Positions 34,698 through 45,576 are shown, counted from the first letter of the stretch. The stretch: 64,000 nt of DNA from Roseovarius sp. (GCA_021775255.1 JAJFIA010000003.1:62001-126000); one strand, 5' to 3'. Program-made: numbers and translations. Notes: a model not told the origin generated them from the sequence alone.

Positions 34698-36896
34698 ATG
34701 ACTGATTTTACAATGAAAACAGATGCCGACGGCGTGGCCACAATCACCTGGGACACCATTGGCAAATCCATGAACGTGATGAACCAGCAAGGCTTTCATG
34801 ATCTGGATGCGCTGATTGATCAGGCGCTGGCCGATGATGCCATCAAGGGCGTGATCATCACCTCCGGTAAGGAAGGCTCATTCGCGGGCGGGATGGATCT
34901 CAACATCATCGCGAAGATGAAGGAAAGCGCGGGCGACAACCCCGCCAAGGGCCTGTTTGAGGGCTTGATGCAGACCCACGCCATGCTGCGCAAGATCGAG
35001 CGCGCCGGGATGGACCCGAAAACCAACAAGGGCGGCAAGCCGATTGCCGCCGCTCTGCCCGGCACGGCGCTTGGTATTGGGCTGGAGATTCCGCTGGCCT
35101 GTCACCGGATTTTTGCCGCTGACAACGCACACGCCAAGATCGGCCTGCCCGAGATCATGGTCGGCATTTTTCCCGGCATGGGCGGCACCACCCGGCTGGT
35201 GCGCAAGCTGGGCGCGATGGGGGCCTCGCCGCTTCTGCTTGAGGGCAAGCTCAACAACCCTGCCAAAGCCAAATCCGCTGGGGTGGTGGATGAGGTTGTG
35301 CCTGCGGATGAGCTTTTGGCCGCGGCCAAGGCGTGGGTTCTGTCTAACCCCGATATCGTCAAACCCTGGGATGCAAAGGGTTATAAAATGCCCGGTGGCG
35401 CGCCCTATCATCCGGCGGGGTTCATGACCTTTGTTGGCGCATCCGCCATGGTCAACGGCAAGACGCAGGGCGCATTTCCCGCCGCCAAGGCGCTGCTGAG
35501 TGCCGTCTATGAAGGCGCGCTGGTGCCGTTTGATACGGCCATCAAAATAGAAGCGCGCTGGTTCACCAATGTGCTGATGAACCCTTCATCAAGCGCCATG
35601 ATCCGCTCGCTTTTCATCAATAAGGAAGCGCTTGAGAAAGGTGCCAACCGCCCCGATGCGCCGGATCAGACTGTCAAAAAGCTCGGTGTCATGGGCGCGG
35701 GCATGATGGGCGCGGGTATTACCCTGGTCTCGGCCATGGCGGGCATTGAAGTGGTGCTGATTGACCAGAAACAGGAGGCCGCCGAGAGGGGCAAATCCTA
35801 CACCGCCGATTATCTGGACAAGGGTATCAAGCGCGGCAAGGGTACGCCCGAGAAGAAAGAGGCCACGCTGGCACGCATCACCGCCACCACCGATTACAGC
35901 GCCCTCAAGGGCTGTGATCTGATTATCGAGGCGGTGTTTGAAGACCCGGCCATCAAGGCCGAGGTGACAAAAGCGGTTGAGGCCGTGGTGGGCGAGGATT
36001 GCATCTTTGCCACCAACACCTCGACATTGCCGATTTCCGATCTGGCCAAGGCCTCGGCCCGGCCTGAGAAATTTATCGGCATACACTTTTTCTCGCCGGT
36101 TGAAAAAATGCTGTTGGTCGAGATCATCAAGGGCCGCAAAACCGGCGATGTGGCCGTGGCCAAGGCGCTGGATTACGTGCGGCAGATCCGTAAAACCCCG
36201 ATTGTTGTGAATGATGCGCGGTTCTTCTATGCCAACCGCTGCATCATTCCCTATATCAATGAAGGCATCCGCATGGTGGCCGAGGGCGTGGCCCCGGCGC
36301 TGATCGATAACGCCGCGCGGCAGCTTGGCTTTCCGGTCGGGCCGCTGCAACTGGTTGATGAAACCTCGATTGATCTGGGGGCCAAGATTGCCCGCGCCAC
36401 CCGTGCCGCGATGGGCGATGAATACCCTGACGACGCGGTTGATGAGGTGATCTTCTGGATGGAGGGCGAGGGCCGCCTTGGGCGCAAATCGGGTGCCGGG
36501 TTCTTTGACTATGACGATACCGGCAAGCGACAGCTTTACTGGGATGGATTGCAAGCCAGATACCCCCGCGCCAAGGATCAGCCTGATCTGCATGAGGTGC
36601 AGCATCGCCTGATGTTCGCGCAGGTGCTGGAAGCGGTGCGGGCGTTGGAGGAAGGCGTGCTGGAAGACATCCGCGAAGGCGATGTTGGGGCGATTCTGGG
36701 CTGGGGCTTTGCGCCGTGGTCGGGCGGGCCGTTCTCATGGCTTGATATCATCGGCACGCCTTATGCGGCGGAACGCTGTGATCAACTGACCAAAACCTAT
36801 GGCGCGCGGTTTGCAACGCCTGATCTGTTGCGCGAGATGGCCGCGAAAAACCAAAGCTTCTATGGCCGGTTCGGGCAGGAAGCGACAGCGGCCTGA
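34698..36896 (+). CDS. fadB: Multifunctional enoyl-CoA hydratase/3-hydroxyacyl-CoA dehydrogenase
   Basis: 732 residues. N-terminal crotonase domain (about 1-200) with [15 protein letters not shown] and [25 protein letters not shown]; central NAD-binding domain from about 325 with [21 protein letters not shown]-terminal 3HCDH domains with [11 protein letters not shown] and [11 protein letters not shown]. Converts enoyl-CoA to 3-ketoacyl-CoA in two steps and forms a complex with the preceding thiolase. fadJ would be an equally fitting symbol. A terminator hairpin follows at 36939. Confidence 0.93.
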   Translation: MTDFTMKTDADGVATITWDTIGKSMNVMNQQGFHDLDALIDQALADDAIKGVIITSGKEGSFAGGMDLNIIAKMKESAGDNPAKGLFEGLMQTHAMLRKIERAGMDPKTNKGGKPIAAALPGTALGIGLEIPLACHRIFAADNAHAKIGLPEIMVGIFPGMGGTTRLVRKLGAMGASPLLLEGKLNNPAKAKSAGVVDEVVPADELLAAAKAWVLSNPDIVKPWDAKGYKMPGGAPYHPAGFMTFVGASAMVNGKTQGAFPAAKALLSAVYEGALVPFDTAIKIEARWFTNVLMNPSSSAMIRSLFINKEALEKGANRPDAPDQTVKKLGVMGAGMMGAGITLVSAMAGIEVVLIDQKQEAAERGKSYTADYLDKGIKRGKGTPEKKEATLARITATTDYSALKGCDLIIEAVFEDPAIKAEVTKAVEAVVGEDCIFATNTSTLPISDLAKASARPEKFIGIHFFSPVEKMLLVEIIKGRKTGDVAVAKALDYVRQIRKTPIVVNDARFFYANRCIIPYINEGIRMVAEGVAPALIDNAARQLGFPVGPLQLVDETSIDLGAKIARATRAAMGDEYPDDAVDEVIFWMEGEGRLGRKSGAGFFDYDDTGKRQLYWDGLQARYPRAKDQPDLHEVQHRLMFAQVLEAVRALEEGVLEDIREGDVGAILGWGFAPWSGGPFSWLDIIGTPYAAERCDQLTKTYGARFATPDLLREMAAKNQSFYGRFGQEATAA

Positions 36897-36938
36897 GACA
36901 AGGCTTAACTGCCTGAACCTCAGGAACGCATAACATTG

Positions 36939-36974
36939 CCAGCCCCCGCCCGCATATTGACGGGGGCTGGTTTT
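36939..36974 (+). terminator. Rho-independent terminator of the beta-oxidation operon
   Basis: Perfect 10-base stem CCAGCCCCCG / CGGGGGCTGG with a 12-base loop and TTTT directly after. It separates the FadB-type gene from the acyl-CoA ligase gene. Confidence 0.82.
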
Positions 36975-37056
36975 GACAAATTTAATATTTGATTGCCGGT
37001 AACTTCTCAATATTGTCATTCCACACTGCGCGCCATGCAGAATCGGGAGGGATAAT

Positions 37057-38685
37057 ATGGGCTGGATGACAGATGAGGAGGGGCTGAACAAAACTCCGGC
37101 GAATTTTGTACCCCTGACACCACTTTCACATTTACAACGCGCAGCGCAGCTTTATCCACAGGATGAGGCGGTTATCTATCACAATCACCGCAAAACCTAT
37201 GCTGAATATCATCAGCGCTGCAGCCGCCTTGCCTCGGCGCTGGCCGGGCTTGGCATCCGGTCGGGTGATGTTGTGTCCACTCTCCTGCCCAACATCCCGG
37301 CACAGGCCGAAGCGCATTTTGGCGTGCCCGCCTGTGGCGCGGTGCTTAATGCCATCAACACGCGGCTTGAGGCCGAAACCATTGCCTATATCTTTGATCA
37401 CGGCGGGGCCAGGGCGGTTCTGGTTGATACGCAATTCCTGCCTGTGGTGGACAAAGCCATAGAAATGATGGACGGGCCTGCCCCGATCCTTATCGAAGTG
37501 GCCGATACTGAAGCGGGGTTCACCGCCAGTGGCGCACATCTGGAATATGAGAAATTTCTGGCCTCGGGGGATGCGGATTTTGAATGGATCATGCCCGAAG
37601 ATGAATGGGAAAGCCTGGCGCTGAATTACACCTCGGGCACCACCGGGCGGCCCAAGGGCGTGGTCTATCACCATCGCGGCGCGTATCTCATGACCATGGG
37701 CACGGTGATCAGTTGGAAGCTGACATTGCGGCCGCGATACCTCACCATCGTGCCGCTGTTTCATTGCAATGGCTGGAACCACACATGGATGATGCCGCTG
37801 CTGGGCGGTACGTTGATCTGTTGCCGCGATATCACCGCGAAAGCGATGTATGATGCCTTTGCCGATGAGGGTGCCACGCATTTTGGCGGCGCGCCGATTG
37901 TGCTCAACATGATCGTCAATGCGGCCGATGAAGACCGCCGCGCGTTTGATCACACGGTTCAGGTTTTCACCGCCGGGGCGCCACCGCCCGCCGCCACCCT
38001 GCGCGCTATTGAGCCGCTTGGGTTTGAGGTTATTCAGGTTTACGGCCTTACGGAAACCTACGGCCATGTCACCGAATGCCTGTGGCAGGAACGCTGGAAT
38101 GCGCTGCCGGAAAATGAGCAATTTGCCATTAAGGCCCGCACCGGTGTTCTGATGCCGATGATGGAAGATATTACCGCGATGGATGCCGAAACCATGGTGC
38201 AAACCCCGATGGATGGCGCAACCCCGGGCGAGATCATGATCCGGGGCAATTCGGTGATGAAGGGGTATCTGAAAAACCCGCAAGCCACCGCCGAGGCCTT
38301 CAAGGGCGGTTATTTCCATTCCGGTGACATTGCGGTGCAGCATCCCGATGGCTATTTGCAGATCACCGACCGGGCCAAGGACATCATCATCTCGGGCGGC
38401 GAGAATATCAGCTCGGTTGAGGTCGAAGGCGTGCTGATGATGCACCCGGCCGTGCTGCTTTGTGCGGTGGTGGCCAAACCTGATGAGAAATGGGGCGAAG
38501 TGCCCTGCGCCTTTATTGAGCTTAAACCGCGCGCCACCCCCGATGCCGCCGGGATAATCGCCTTCACCCGCGAAAATCTGGCCGGGTTCAAATGCCCCAA
38601 ACATGTGCTGTTTCAGGAACTGCCAAAAACCTCGACCGGCAAGATTCAGAAGTTTGAGCTGCGTAAAATCGCCAAGGCCCAATAA
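37057..38685 (+). CDS. Acyl-CoA ligase (AMP-forming)
   Basis: 542 residues of the ANL superfamily. P-loop-like A3 motif LNYTSGTTGRPKGVVYHHRGAYL, A5 QVYGLTETYGHVTE, A8 ITDRAKDIIISGGENISSVEVEG, and the C-terminal A10 lysine in PKTSTGKIQKFELRK. Activates a carboxylic acid to acyl-CoA via acyl-AMP. The start NKTPANFVPLTPLSHLQRAA is typical of medium-chain or DmdB-like ligases. Position after the beta-oxidation operon, behind its own ribosome-binding site GGGAGG, suggests it feeds that pathway. Confidence 0.9.
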   Translation: MGWMTDEEGLNKTPANFVPLTPLSHLQRAAQLYPQDEAVIYHNHRKTYAEYHQRCSRLASALAGLGIRSGDVVSTLLPNIPAQAEAHFGVPACGAVLNAINTRLEAETIAYIFDHGGARAVLVDTQFLPVVDKAIEMMDGPAPILIEVADTEAGFTASGAHLEYEKFLASGDADFEWIMPEDEWESLALNYTSGTTGRPKGVVYHHRGAYLMTMGTVISWKLTLRPRYLTIVPLFHCNGWNHTWMMPLLGGTLICCRDITAKAMYDAFADEGATHFGGAPIVLNMIVNAADEDRRAFDHTVQVFTAGAPPPAATLRAIEPLGFEVIQVYGLTETYGHVTECLWQERWNALPENEQFAIKARTGVLMPMMEDITAMDAETMVQTPMDGATPGEIMIRGNSVMKGYLKNPQATAEAFKGGYFHSGDIAVQHPDGYLQITDRAKDIIISGGENISSVEVEGVLMMHPAVLLCAVVAKPDEKWGEVPCAFIELKPRATPDAAGIIAFTRENLAGFKCPKHVLFQELPKTSTGKIQKFELRKIAKAQ

Positions 38686-38835
38686 CCGGGAAAAGACGCC
38701 TGAAGCGGGCCATAATGACAGCCGCAAACAGCCCGGATACTCTTTTGACCTGTCGGATAGGCCTTCTTTCATTGCCGCAAACCCGTGAGTCATGCTATGC
38801 TGTCGCAAAGAGGCAGAGCAGGCCCGATCAGCGAA

Positions 38836-39861
38836 ATGACAGCACTCAATAAATATCAGCGGCTGGAGGCCTCTGGCCTCTGGCGGGCCGCGCCCGAGGC
38901 GCAGCGCGCGGATGTGATTGCCTCGATCGGCGATGAAACCCTGATCATTACCGACACAAATGACCGGGTGCTGGCGCATTGGTCGCTTCAGGCGGTGGCG
39001 CGGGCCAATCCCGGCAAATTTCCAGCAATCTACCACCCCGATGGCGATCCCGGCGAGACGCTTGAACTGGCCAACAGTGAACATGAGATGATCACCGCGA
39101 TTGAGAAACTGCGCACCGAAATTGAGCGGCGGCGGCCGCATCCCGGCCGGTTGCGGCTGATGACGCTTCTGGCCTCGATGGCAACAGTATTGACGCTGCT
39201 GATCTTCTGGCTGCCCGGTGCGGCGCGCAATCATGCGGTCTCGGTTGTGCCGGATGTCAAACGGGTTGAGATTGGCCGCGCGCTTCTGGCACAGCTTGCC
39301 CACATCACCGGCCCGGCCTGTGACGGCAATCGCGGCAAGGCAGTGCTTGACAGCCTGGCCAAAAGGCTGCCGACACCGAAAGGGCCGGGGCAGTTGACCC
39401 TTGTGCGTGACGGGGTGAAATCCATCATCCATCTGCCCGGCGGTATCCTTGTGATCAACCGTTCGCTGGTCGAGGATTTCGATGAGCCGGATGTTATCGC
39501 GGGCTATATCATTGCCGAACGTCTGCGTGCGAACGGGCATGATCCGCTGGCGGATTTGCTGGCCTATACCGGCATGTGGTCAAGCTTTCGTTTGCTGACA
39601 ACCGGCACGCTAAGCGATAAAAGCCTGCAATCTTACGCACAGCACCTTCTGGCCCAGAACACGGCCCCCCTCAGGGATCAGGAAATCCTTGCAGGGTTCA
39701 GGGATTTTTCAGTGCGCTCAACGCCTTACGCCTATGCGCTTGATATATCAGGCGAAACGACCCTTGGCCTGATCGAGGCCGATCCCTTCGCCAATCAGGC
39801 CCCCGCCCCGGTCCTGTCCGATGCTGATTGGCTCAGATTGCAAAGCATCTGCGGCGGCTGA
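38836..39861 (+). CDS. Uncharacterised single-pass membrane protein
   Basis: 341 residues from ATG 38836 (MTALNKYQRLEASGLWR); the frame is open to 38785 but without a better start. A cytoplasmic N-terminal part (about 1-105) is followed by one transmembrane helix (LLASMATVLTLLIFWLPG) and a 210-residue outer domain. LTLVRDGVKSIIHLPGGILVINRSLVEDFDEPDVIAGYIIAE resembles the peptidase M48 region in outline, but the HExxH zinc site is missing. No function can be assigned. Confidence 0.72.
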   Translation: MTALNKYQRLEASGLWRAAPEAQRADVIASIGDETLIITDTNDRVLAHWSLQAVARANPGKFPAIYHPDGDPGETLELANSEHEMITAIEKLRTEIERRRPHPGRLRLMTLLASMATVLTLLIFWLPGAARNHAVSVVPDVKRVEIGRALLAQLAHITGPACDGNRGKAVLDSLAKRLPTPKGPGQLTLVRDGVKSIIHLPGGILVINRSLVEDFDEPDVIAGYIIAERLRANGHDPLADLLAYTGMWSSFRLLTTGTLSDKSLQSYAQHLLAQNTAPLRDQEILAGFRDFSVRSTPYAYALDISGETTLGLIEADPFANQAPAPVLSDADWLRLQSICGG

Positions 39862-39868
39862 TCCGGGT

Positions 39869-40501
39869 TTATTTGGTGCCAAACATCCGGTCGCCCGCAT
39901 CCCCAAGGCCGGGAAGGATATAGCCGACATCATTCAGCTTTTCGTCCAGCGCCGCGGTCACGATCGGCACATCCGGATGCGCGTCCTTCATCCGCGCCAC
40001 ACCCTCAGGGGCGGCAAGCAGGCACAGAAACCGGATATTTCTGGCACCGGAATTTTTCAGCAGGTCAATCGCCGCCACCGATGAATTGCCGGTGGCCAGC
40101 ATCGGATCAACCACGATCACCAGACGCTCACCCAATTGATCGGGCACCTTGAAATAATATTGCACCGGCTTCAGCGTTGCCACATCCCGGTAAAGCCCGA
40201 CAAACCCGACCCGCGCCGAGGGTATGAGCTCAAGCATCCCGTCCAGCAGGCCGTTGCCCGCCCGCAGGATCGAGATCAGCGCCAGCTTGCGCCCCGCCAG
40301 AACCGGCGCATCCATTTCCACCAAAGGCGTTTCAATCCGGCGCGTGGTCATCGGCAATTCATGCGTTACCTCATAGGCCAACAACTGGCTGATTTCGCGC
40401 AGAAGCTGCCGGAACACCGCCGTTGAGGTTTCTTTTTCGCGCATCAATGTCAGCTTGTGCTGGATCAGGGGATGCTTGACCACGGTCAGATGCTGGTTCA
40501 T
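39869..40501 (-). CDS. upp: Uracil phosphoribosyltransferase
   Basis: Pyrimidine salvage: uracil plus PRPP gives UMP. 210 residues. Seen: [18 protein letters not shown] at the N terminus, [27 protein letters not shown], the PRPP loop [16 protein letters not shown], and the uracil-binding C-terminal [14 protein letters not shown]. Complements the de novo pyrB/pyrC genes at the other end of the window. Transcribed toward the preceding membrane gene (convergent). Confidence 0.96.
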   Translation of the reverse strand: MNQHLTVVKHPLIQHKLTLMREKETSTAVFRQLLREISQLLAYEVTHELPMTTRRIETPLVEMDAPVLAGRKLALISILRAGNGLLDGMLELIPSARVGFVGLYRDVATLKPVQYYFKVPDQLGERLVIVVDPMLATGNSSVAAIDLLKNSGARNIRFLCLLAAPEGVARMKDAHPDVPIVTAALDEKLNDVGYILPGLGDAGDRMFGTK

Positions 40502-40690
40502 GGGCTCTCCAATGCTTGCCTTGCCGGTATCCTCTTATTCCCAGAAACCGGCCTCAAGAGCAATGCCGATCCACCAATAAAGACCATGGAACCTGTCCTT
40601 TGGACAATTCAAGATTGCGTCTTTGCCCAACAAGTTGCAAGCTGACGGTATAAAACGCAAAATAAAGCCAATAAAATTAGCGCGCTATAG

Positions 40691-40710
40691 ATAGTTTAGT
40701 GTTAAACTAT
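40691..40710. promoter_or_regulatory. Perfect palindrome upstream of maeB
   Basis: ATAGTTTA-GTGT-TAAACTAT, 8-base perfect arms, centred about 30 bases before the maeB start and upstream of its GGGGAG ribosome-binding site. Size and position fit an operator for a dimeric repressor. The regulator is unknown. Confidence 0.55.
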
Positions 40711-40729
40711 TTGGCACCGGGGAGATAAA

Positions 40730-43009
40730 ATGACCGATACTCAAAAAGAAAACCAACGTCAGGCGGCGCTGGATTATCATGAATTTCCCAAGCCCGGGAA
40801 GCTGGAGATTCGGGCAACCAAGCCCCTGGCCAATGGCCGCGATCTGGCGCGGGCCTATTCGCCGGGCGTGGCCGAGGCCTGTCTTGAGATCAAGGAAAAT
40901 GCATCTGATGCCAGCCGCTACACCGCGCGCGGCAATCTGGTGGGGGTGGTTACCAATGGCACCGCTGTTCTGGGGCTTGGCAATATCGGTCCGCTGGCCA
41001 GCAAACCGGTGATGGAAGGCAAGGCGGTTTTGTTCAAAAAATTCGCCAATATTGATTGCTTCGATATTGAAGTGGATGAGCCGGACCCGGAAAAACTGGC
41101 GGATATTGTCTGTGCCCTCGGGCCGACATTCGGCGCGATCAATCTGGAAGACATCAAGGCACCCGATTGTTTCATTGTCGAAAAAATTTGTCGTGAACGC
41201 ATGGATATTCCGGTTTTCCATGACGATCAGCATGGCACTGCCATCGTTGTGGGGGCCGCCGCCACCAATGCCCTGCATGTGGCGGGCAAAAAATTCGAAG
41301 ATATAAAGATTGCCTCGACCGGCGGGGGGGCGGCGGGAATTGCCTGCCTCAACATGCTGGTCAAACTGGGCGTGAAGCGCAGCAATATCTGGCTGTGTGA
41401 TATTCACGGGCTGGTTTATGAGGGCCGCAAAAAGGATATGAATCCGCATAAATCATGCTTTGCCCAAAAAAGCGACTTGCGCACGCTGGAGGATGTGATC
41501 GCGGGCGCGGACATGTTTCTTGGCCTCTCCGGCCCCAATATTCTGAAGCCTGAAATGGTTGCCAAAATGACGGCGCAACCGATCATCTTTGCGCTGGCCA
41601 ATCCCAACCCCGAGATCATGCCGGATGTGGCCAAAAAGGCCGCACCCGATGCCATCATCGCTACCGGCCGATCGGATTTTCCCAATCAGGTCAATAATGT
41701 GTTGTGCTTTCCTTTCATCTTTCGCGGTGCGCTGGATGTGGGCGCAACAGAAATAAACGATCAGATGGAAATCGCCTGTGTCGAAGGGATCGCCGCCCTT
41801 GCCCGCGCCACCACAAGCGCCGAGGCGGCGGCGGCTTACAAGGGTGAGCAGATGACATTTGGCGCCGAATATCTCATCCCCAAGCCATTTGATCCAAGGC
41901 TCTCGGGCATCGTCGCCACCGCCGTGGCGCGCGCAGGTATGGAAACCGGTGTGGCCACCCGGCCGCTTGAAGATATTGTTGCCTATAAGGCCAGGCTTGA
42001 TGCCTCGGTCTATAAATCCGCCATGCTGATGCGCCCGATATTCGCGGCAGCGGCAACTGAATCGCGTCGGATCGTCTTTGCCGAAGGCGAAGATGAGCGC
42101 GTGTTGCGGGCGGCGCAGGCCATTTTGGAGGAAACCAGTGAACAGCCAATTCTGATCGGACGGCCACGGGTGATTGAACGCCGCTGCAAAGGGTTGGGCC
42201 TGCAGATCCGCCCCAAGCGTGATTTTCACATCGTGAATCCGGAAAGTGATCCGCGCTACCACGACTATTGGACCAGTTATCACCACATCATGCAGCGCCG
42301 GGGCATCACGCCTGATCTGGCCAAGGCGGTGATGCGCACCAACACCACGGCCATCGCCGCAGTAATGGTGCATCAGGGCGATGCAGACAGCATGATTTGC
42401 GGCACTTTTGGCGAATACCACTGGCATCTGAATTATGTGACACAGGTTCTGGGTACCGATAAGTTGCAGCCGCAGGGCGCGCTTTCACTGATGATCCTTG
42501 AAGACGGGCCCTTGTTTATTGCCGATACCCATGTCAGCACTTTCCCTGATCCTGAATATCTGGCGCGGCTTGCCATCGGCGCCGCGCGCCATGTGCGCCG
42601 CTTTGGAGTTGAGCCGAAGATCGCCTTCTGTTCGAAATCGCAATTTGGCAATCAGGGCGACGATTCGGGCAAACGCCAACGCGCGGCGCTGGCCATACTG
42701 GATTCTGCGGTTCGTGATTTTTCCTATGAGGGTGAGATGAATGTCGATGCCGCCCTTGATCCTGAACTGCGCGCGCGCCTGCTGCCGGATAACCGGATGG
42801 AGGGGGCAGCGAATGTTTTGATCTTTTCAAATGCCGATGCGGCCTCTGCGGTGCGCAATATCCTCAAGGCCAAAGGTAACGGGCTTGCGGTGGGGCCGAT
42901 CCTGATGGGCATGGGCAACCGCGCCCATATCGTGACGCCGTCCGTTACAGCGCGCGGGCTGCTGAACATGGCCGCCATCGCGGGCACTCCGGTAAAGCAA
43001 TACGGCTGA
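40730..43009 (+). CDS. maeB: Malic enzyme with phosphotransacetylase-like domain
   Basis: Decarboxylates malate to pyruvate, probably with NADP, supplying pyruvate and NADPH during growth on acids or acetyl-CoA. 759 residues: malic N-terminal domain ([35 protein letters not shown]), NAD-binding domain ([33 protein letters not shown]), then a C-terminal PTA-like domain (from about 430, [17 protein letters not shown]) that in this family regulates rather than catalyses. NADP use is inferred from the three-domain family. Start follows GGGGAG. Confidence 0.95.
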   Translation: MTDTQKENQRQAALDYHEFPKPGKLEIRATKPLANGRDLARAYSPGVAEACLEIKENASDASRYTARGNLVGVVTNGTAVLGLGNIGPLASKPVMEGKAVLFKKFANIDCFDIEVDEPDPEKLADIVCALGPTFGAINLEDIKAPDCFIVEKICRERMDIPVFHDDQHGTAIVVGAAATNALHVAGKKFEDIKIASTGGGAAGIACLNMLVKLGVKRSNIWLCDIHGLVYEGRKKDMNPHKSCFAQKSDLRTLEDVIAGADMFLGLSGPNILKPEMVAKMTAQPIIFALANPNPEIMPDVAKKAAPDAIIATGRSDFPNQVNNVLCFPFIFRGALDVGATEINDQMEIACVEGIAALARATTSAEAAAAYKGEQMTFGAEYLIPKPFDPRLSGIVATAVARAGMETGVATRPLEDIVAYKARLDASVYKSAMLMRPIFAAAATESRRIVFAEGEDERVLRAAQAILEETSEQPILIGRPRVIERRCKGLGLQIRPKRDFHIVNPESDPRYHDYWTSYHHIMQRRGITPDLAKAVMRTNTTAIAAVMVHQGDADSMICGTFGEYHWHLNYVTQVLGTDKLQPQGALSLMILEDGPLFIADTHVSTFPDPEYLARLAIGAARHVRRFGVEPKIAFCSKSQFGNQGDDSGKRQRAALAILDSAVRDFSYEGEMNVDAALDPELRARLLPDNRMEGAANVLIFSNADAASAVRNILKAKGNGLAVGPILMGMGNRAHIVTPSVTARGLLNMAAIAGTPVKQYG

Positions 43010-43047
43010 GATCCTGTCTCTCTTTATGAGTCAGGTGATTCGTGGGG

Positions 43048-43134
43048 TTTGCAATGAAAAATTTGCAGATTTGCAAATCATGGAATTATTTCTCTCCTGA
43101 TGCCTTGTTATCCAACGGTTTGCAAAAATTTGCA
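43048..43134. promoter_or_regulatory. TTTGCA(AA) repeat cluster upstream of prpE
   Basis: Five TTTGCA hexamers in direct orientation within 87 bases: 43048, 43062, 43070 (TTTGCAAA), 43119 (TTTGCAAA) and 43129. TTTGCAAA half-sites are the known target of PccR, an ScfR-family short-chain acyl-CoA regulator in Rhodobacter. Here the spacing (14, 8 and 10 bases start to start) is not identical to the published arrangement. Confidence 0.6.
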
Positions 43135-43253
43135 CCTTAATTTCCGGCTAACCCGCAAATATTCTGCGATAATATGCCACGGTATACTGCAAGCGGCTTG
43201 CCGCATGGCTTTTGCCGCCGTAACACATTCCTGACGCTGCCAAGGAGGATAAG

Positions 43254-45146
43254 ATGACATACAAGGACATCTATGAAAGCTCGATGCACGATCCGGAAGC
43301 CTTTTGGATGCAGGCAGCCGGGGCGATTGACTGGGATAAAACGCCCTCAAAAGCCCTGTTTGATGAAAACGCGCCATTTTATGAATGGTTCAGCGATGGC
43401 TTGGTCAACACCTGCCATAACGCGGTTGACCGCCATGTAGAGGCGGGCAGGGGGGAACAAGCCGCCATTATCCATGACAGCCCGATCACTGGCGCTAAAT
43501 CCACAATAACCTACGCTGATCTGCAAACCCGCGTGGCCTCATTGGCGGGGGCGCTCAGGGCCAAAGGCGTGGGAAAAGGCGACCGCGTGATCATCTATAT
43601 GCCGATGGTGCCCGAGGCGCTGATGGCGATGCTGGCCTGTGCCCGTCTGGGCGCGATCCATTCGGTTGTGTTTGGCGGGTTTGCCGCCAATGAACTGGCG
43701 GTACGGATTGATGACGCCACCCCCAAGGCGATCATCGCCGCCTCCTGCGGGGTGGAGCCGGGCCGGGTGATTGAGTATAAACCCCTGCTTGAGGGCGCGA
43801 TCAAGCAGGCATCGCACAAGCCGGATTTCTGCGTCATCCTGCAACGCGAACAATCGCGCGCCGATCTGATCCCCGGCTTTGATTTTGACTGGCACGAGTT
43901 TCAGCAAGGCGTGACCCCGGCCGATTGTGTGCCGGTTGAGGGCAATCACCCGGTCTATATCCTTTATACATCGGGCACCACCGGCGCGCCCAAAGGCGTG
44001 GTGCGGCCCACGGGCGGCCATCTGGTGGCGCTGAACTGGACGATGAAGAACTTTTATCAGGTTGATCCCGGTGATGTGTTCTGGGCGGCATCCGATGTGG
44101 GCTGGGTCGTGGGCCACAGCTATATCTGCTACGCGCCGCTGATCCACGGCAACACCACGATTGTATTTGAGGGCAAGCCCGTGGGCACACCCGATGCCAG
44201 CACTTTCTGGCGGGTCATATCCGAGCATAATGTGCGCAGCTTCTTCACCGCCCCCACCGCCTTTCGCGCCATCAAGCGCGAGGATCCCAAGGGCGAGTTG
44301 ATCAAGGGCTATGACATCACCTGCCTGCGCGCGCTTTATCTGGCCGGTGAGCGCGCCGATCCGGATACCATTGAATGGGCACAAAAGGTGATGAAAGTGC
44401 CGGTTTACGATCATTGGTGGCAAACCGAAACCGGCTATCCCATCGTTGGCAATCCGGCGGGGATCGAGGCATTGCCGGTCAGGATCGGCTCTCCTACCGT
44501 GGCGATGCCAGGCTATGATGTGCGGATTCTGGATGAAGGCGGGCATGAGCTGCCTGCCGGTGCGCTTGGGGCGATTGTCATCAAGCTGCCGCTGCCACCG
44601 GGGACATTGCCAACGCTTTGGAACGCCGATGAGCGATACAAAAAATCCTATCTGACAACTTTCCCCGGTTATTATGAAACCGGCGATGCGGGGATGCTCG
44701 ATGAAGATGGCTATCTATATGTCATGGCTCGCACCGATGACGTGATCAACGTGGCCGGGCACCGCCTGTCTACCGGTGGCATGGAGGAAGTTCTGGCAGC
44801 ACACCCGGAGGTGGCGGAATGTGCCGTAATCGGTGTGACGGATCAACTCAAGGGTCAGCTTCCGGTTGGGTTTTTATGCCTCAACAAAGGCTCGGAAGCC
44901 TCAAATGAGGATGTGGTGCGTGACTGCATCAAACTGGTGCGCGACCAGATCGGCCCGGTGGCGGCATTCAAACTGGCCGTGGTGGTTGAGCGATTGCCGA
45001 AAACCCGCTCGGGCAAAATCCTGCGCGGCACGATGGTCAGCATTGCCGATGGCAAGCCGTTCAAAATGCCGGCCACGATTGATGATCCGGTTATCCTTGA
45101 TGAGGTGAGAACAGCCCTGCAAACCATCGGCTATGCCAAAGACTAA
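43254..45146 (+). CDS. prpE: Propionyl-CoA synthetase
   Basis: Activates propionate to propionyl-CoA. 630 residues, acetyl-CoA-synthetase-like ANL enzyme. PrpE-type N terminus (YKDIYESSMHDPEAFWMQAAGAIDW), A3 motif ILYTSGTTGAPKGVVRPTGGHLVAL, the WWQTETGYPIVGNP motif, ARTDDVINVAGHRLSTGGMEE, and the acetylatable lysine region PKTRSGKILRGTM. GGAGG ribosome-binding site at 43243. The TTTGCA repeats upstream suggest control by a short-chain acyl-CoA regulator. A weak hairpin (GCACCC/GGGTGC) follows the stop. Confidence 0.95.
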   Translation: MTYKDIYESSMHDPEAFWMQAAGAIDWDKTPSKALFDENAPFYEWFSDGLVNTCHNAVDRHVEAGRGEQAAIIHDSPITGAKSTITYADLQTRVASLAGALRAKGVGKGDRVIIYMPMVPEALMAMLACARLGAIHSVVFGGFAANELAVRIDDATPKAIIAASCGVEPGRVIEYKPLLEGAIKQASHKPDFCVILQREQSRADLIPGFDFDWHEFQQGVTPADCVPVEGNHPVYILYTSGTTGAPKGVVRPTGGHLVALNWTMKNFYQVDPGDVFWAASDVGWVVGHSYICYAPLIHGNTTIVFEGKPVGTPDASTFWRVISEHNVRSFFTAPTAFRAIKREDPKGELIKGYDITCLRALYLAGERADPDTIEWAQKVMKVPVYDHWWQTETGYPIVGNPAGIEALPVRIGSPTVAMPGYDVRILDEGGHELPAGALGAIVIKLPLPPGTLPTLWNADERYKKSYLTTFPGYYETGDAGMLDEDGYLYVMARTDDVINVAGHRLSTGGMEEVLAAHPEVAECAVIGVTDQLKGQLPVGFLCLNKGSEASNEDVVRDCIKLVRDQIGPVAAFKLAVVVERLPKTRSGKILRGTMVSIADGKPFKMPATIDDPVILDEVRTALQTIGYAKD

Positions 45147-45184
45147 GCATCTGCACCCCCGCACCAAACCGGCGCGAGGGTGCT

Positions 45185-45394
45185 TTACCCGCCAAAGGTA
45201 AACAACCCGGCACCCGGACCTGTGGTCAGGAAGCTATGCACTTCCATCGCCGTTTTCAGGGCCAGTGAAACAACACCACTCACCAATGTTGCAAGGGCAC
45301 CAAAGCCGCTACTGCCCGCCTCGGACGACATGGCCGAACCGGTAACGATCAGCACTGATAATATGACGGCCTTGATTGTGTTTGTCCGAGGCAT
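45185..45394 (-). CDS. Small exported, glycine-rich protein
   Basis: 69 residues from the ATG at 45394, which has AGGAG eight bases before it. N terminus PRTNTIKAVILSVLIVTGSAMSSEA looks like a signal peptide; the remainder (GSSGFGALATLVSGVVSLAL ... TTGPGAGLFTFGG) is hydrophobic, with a Gly-rich C terminus. No recognised family. The frame is open to 45511, but that part has no start support. Convergent with prpE. Confidence 0.6.
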   Translation of the reverse strand: MPRTNTIKAVILSVLIVTGSAMSSEAGSSGFGALATLVSGVVSLALKTAMEVHSFLTTGPGAGLFTFGG

Positions 45395-45576
45395 GAACCC
45401 AACTCCTGTTGCTGCCCATGTGATCAGAGGATCACCATCCGGCGGGCAAATACAACGATGCTTCAGGGCGAGCCTGATACACAATATCAGGCTGATGTTA
45501 TTTGATAACAAGGGATTATATCTATTATTATCAAATAGTTAAAAATTTTACACATACCCTTGCCTGTGATCCGTAG

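Noticed and set aside
35589-36605. 338-codon minus-strand frame
   Set aside because: Complement of the FadB-type gene; no recognisable protein features.
38785-38835. N-terminal extension of the membrane protein gene from a GTG start
   Set aside because: No ribosome-binding site at the GTG or the next ATG; the later ATG gives the natural-looking N terminus.
37132-39540. 802-codon open frame on the minus strand
   Set aside because: Lies antisense to the acyl-CoA ligase and the following membrane gene; His/Gln-rich composition typical of antisense frames in GC-rich DNA, with no domain or start signal.
43539-44546. 335-codon minus-strand frame
   Set aside because: Complement of prpE; antisense composition.
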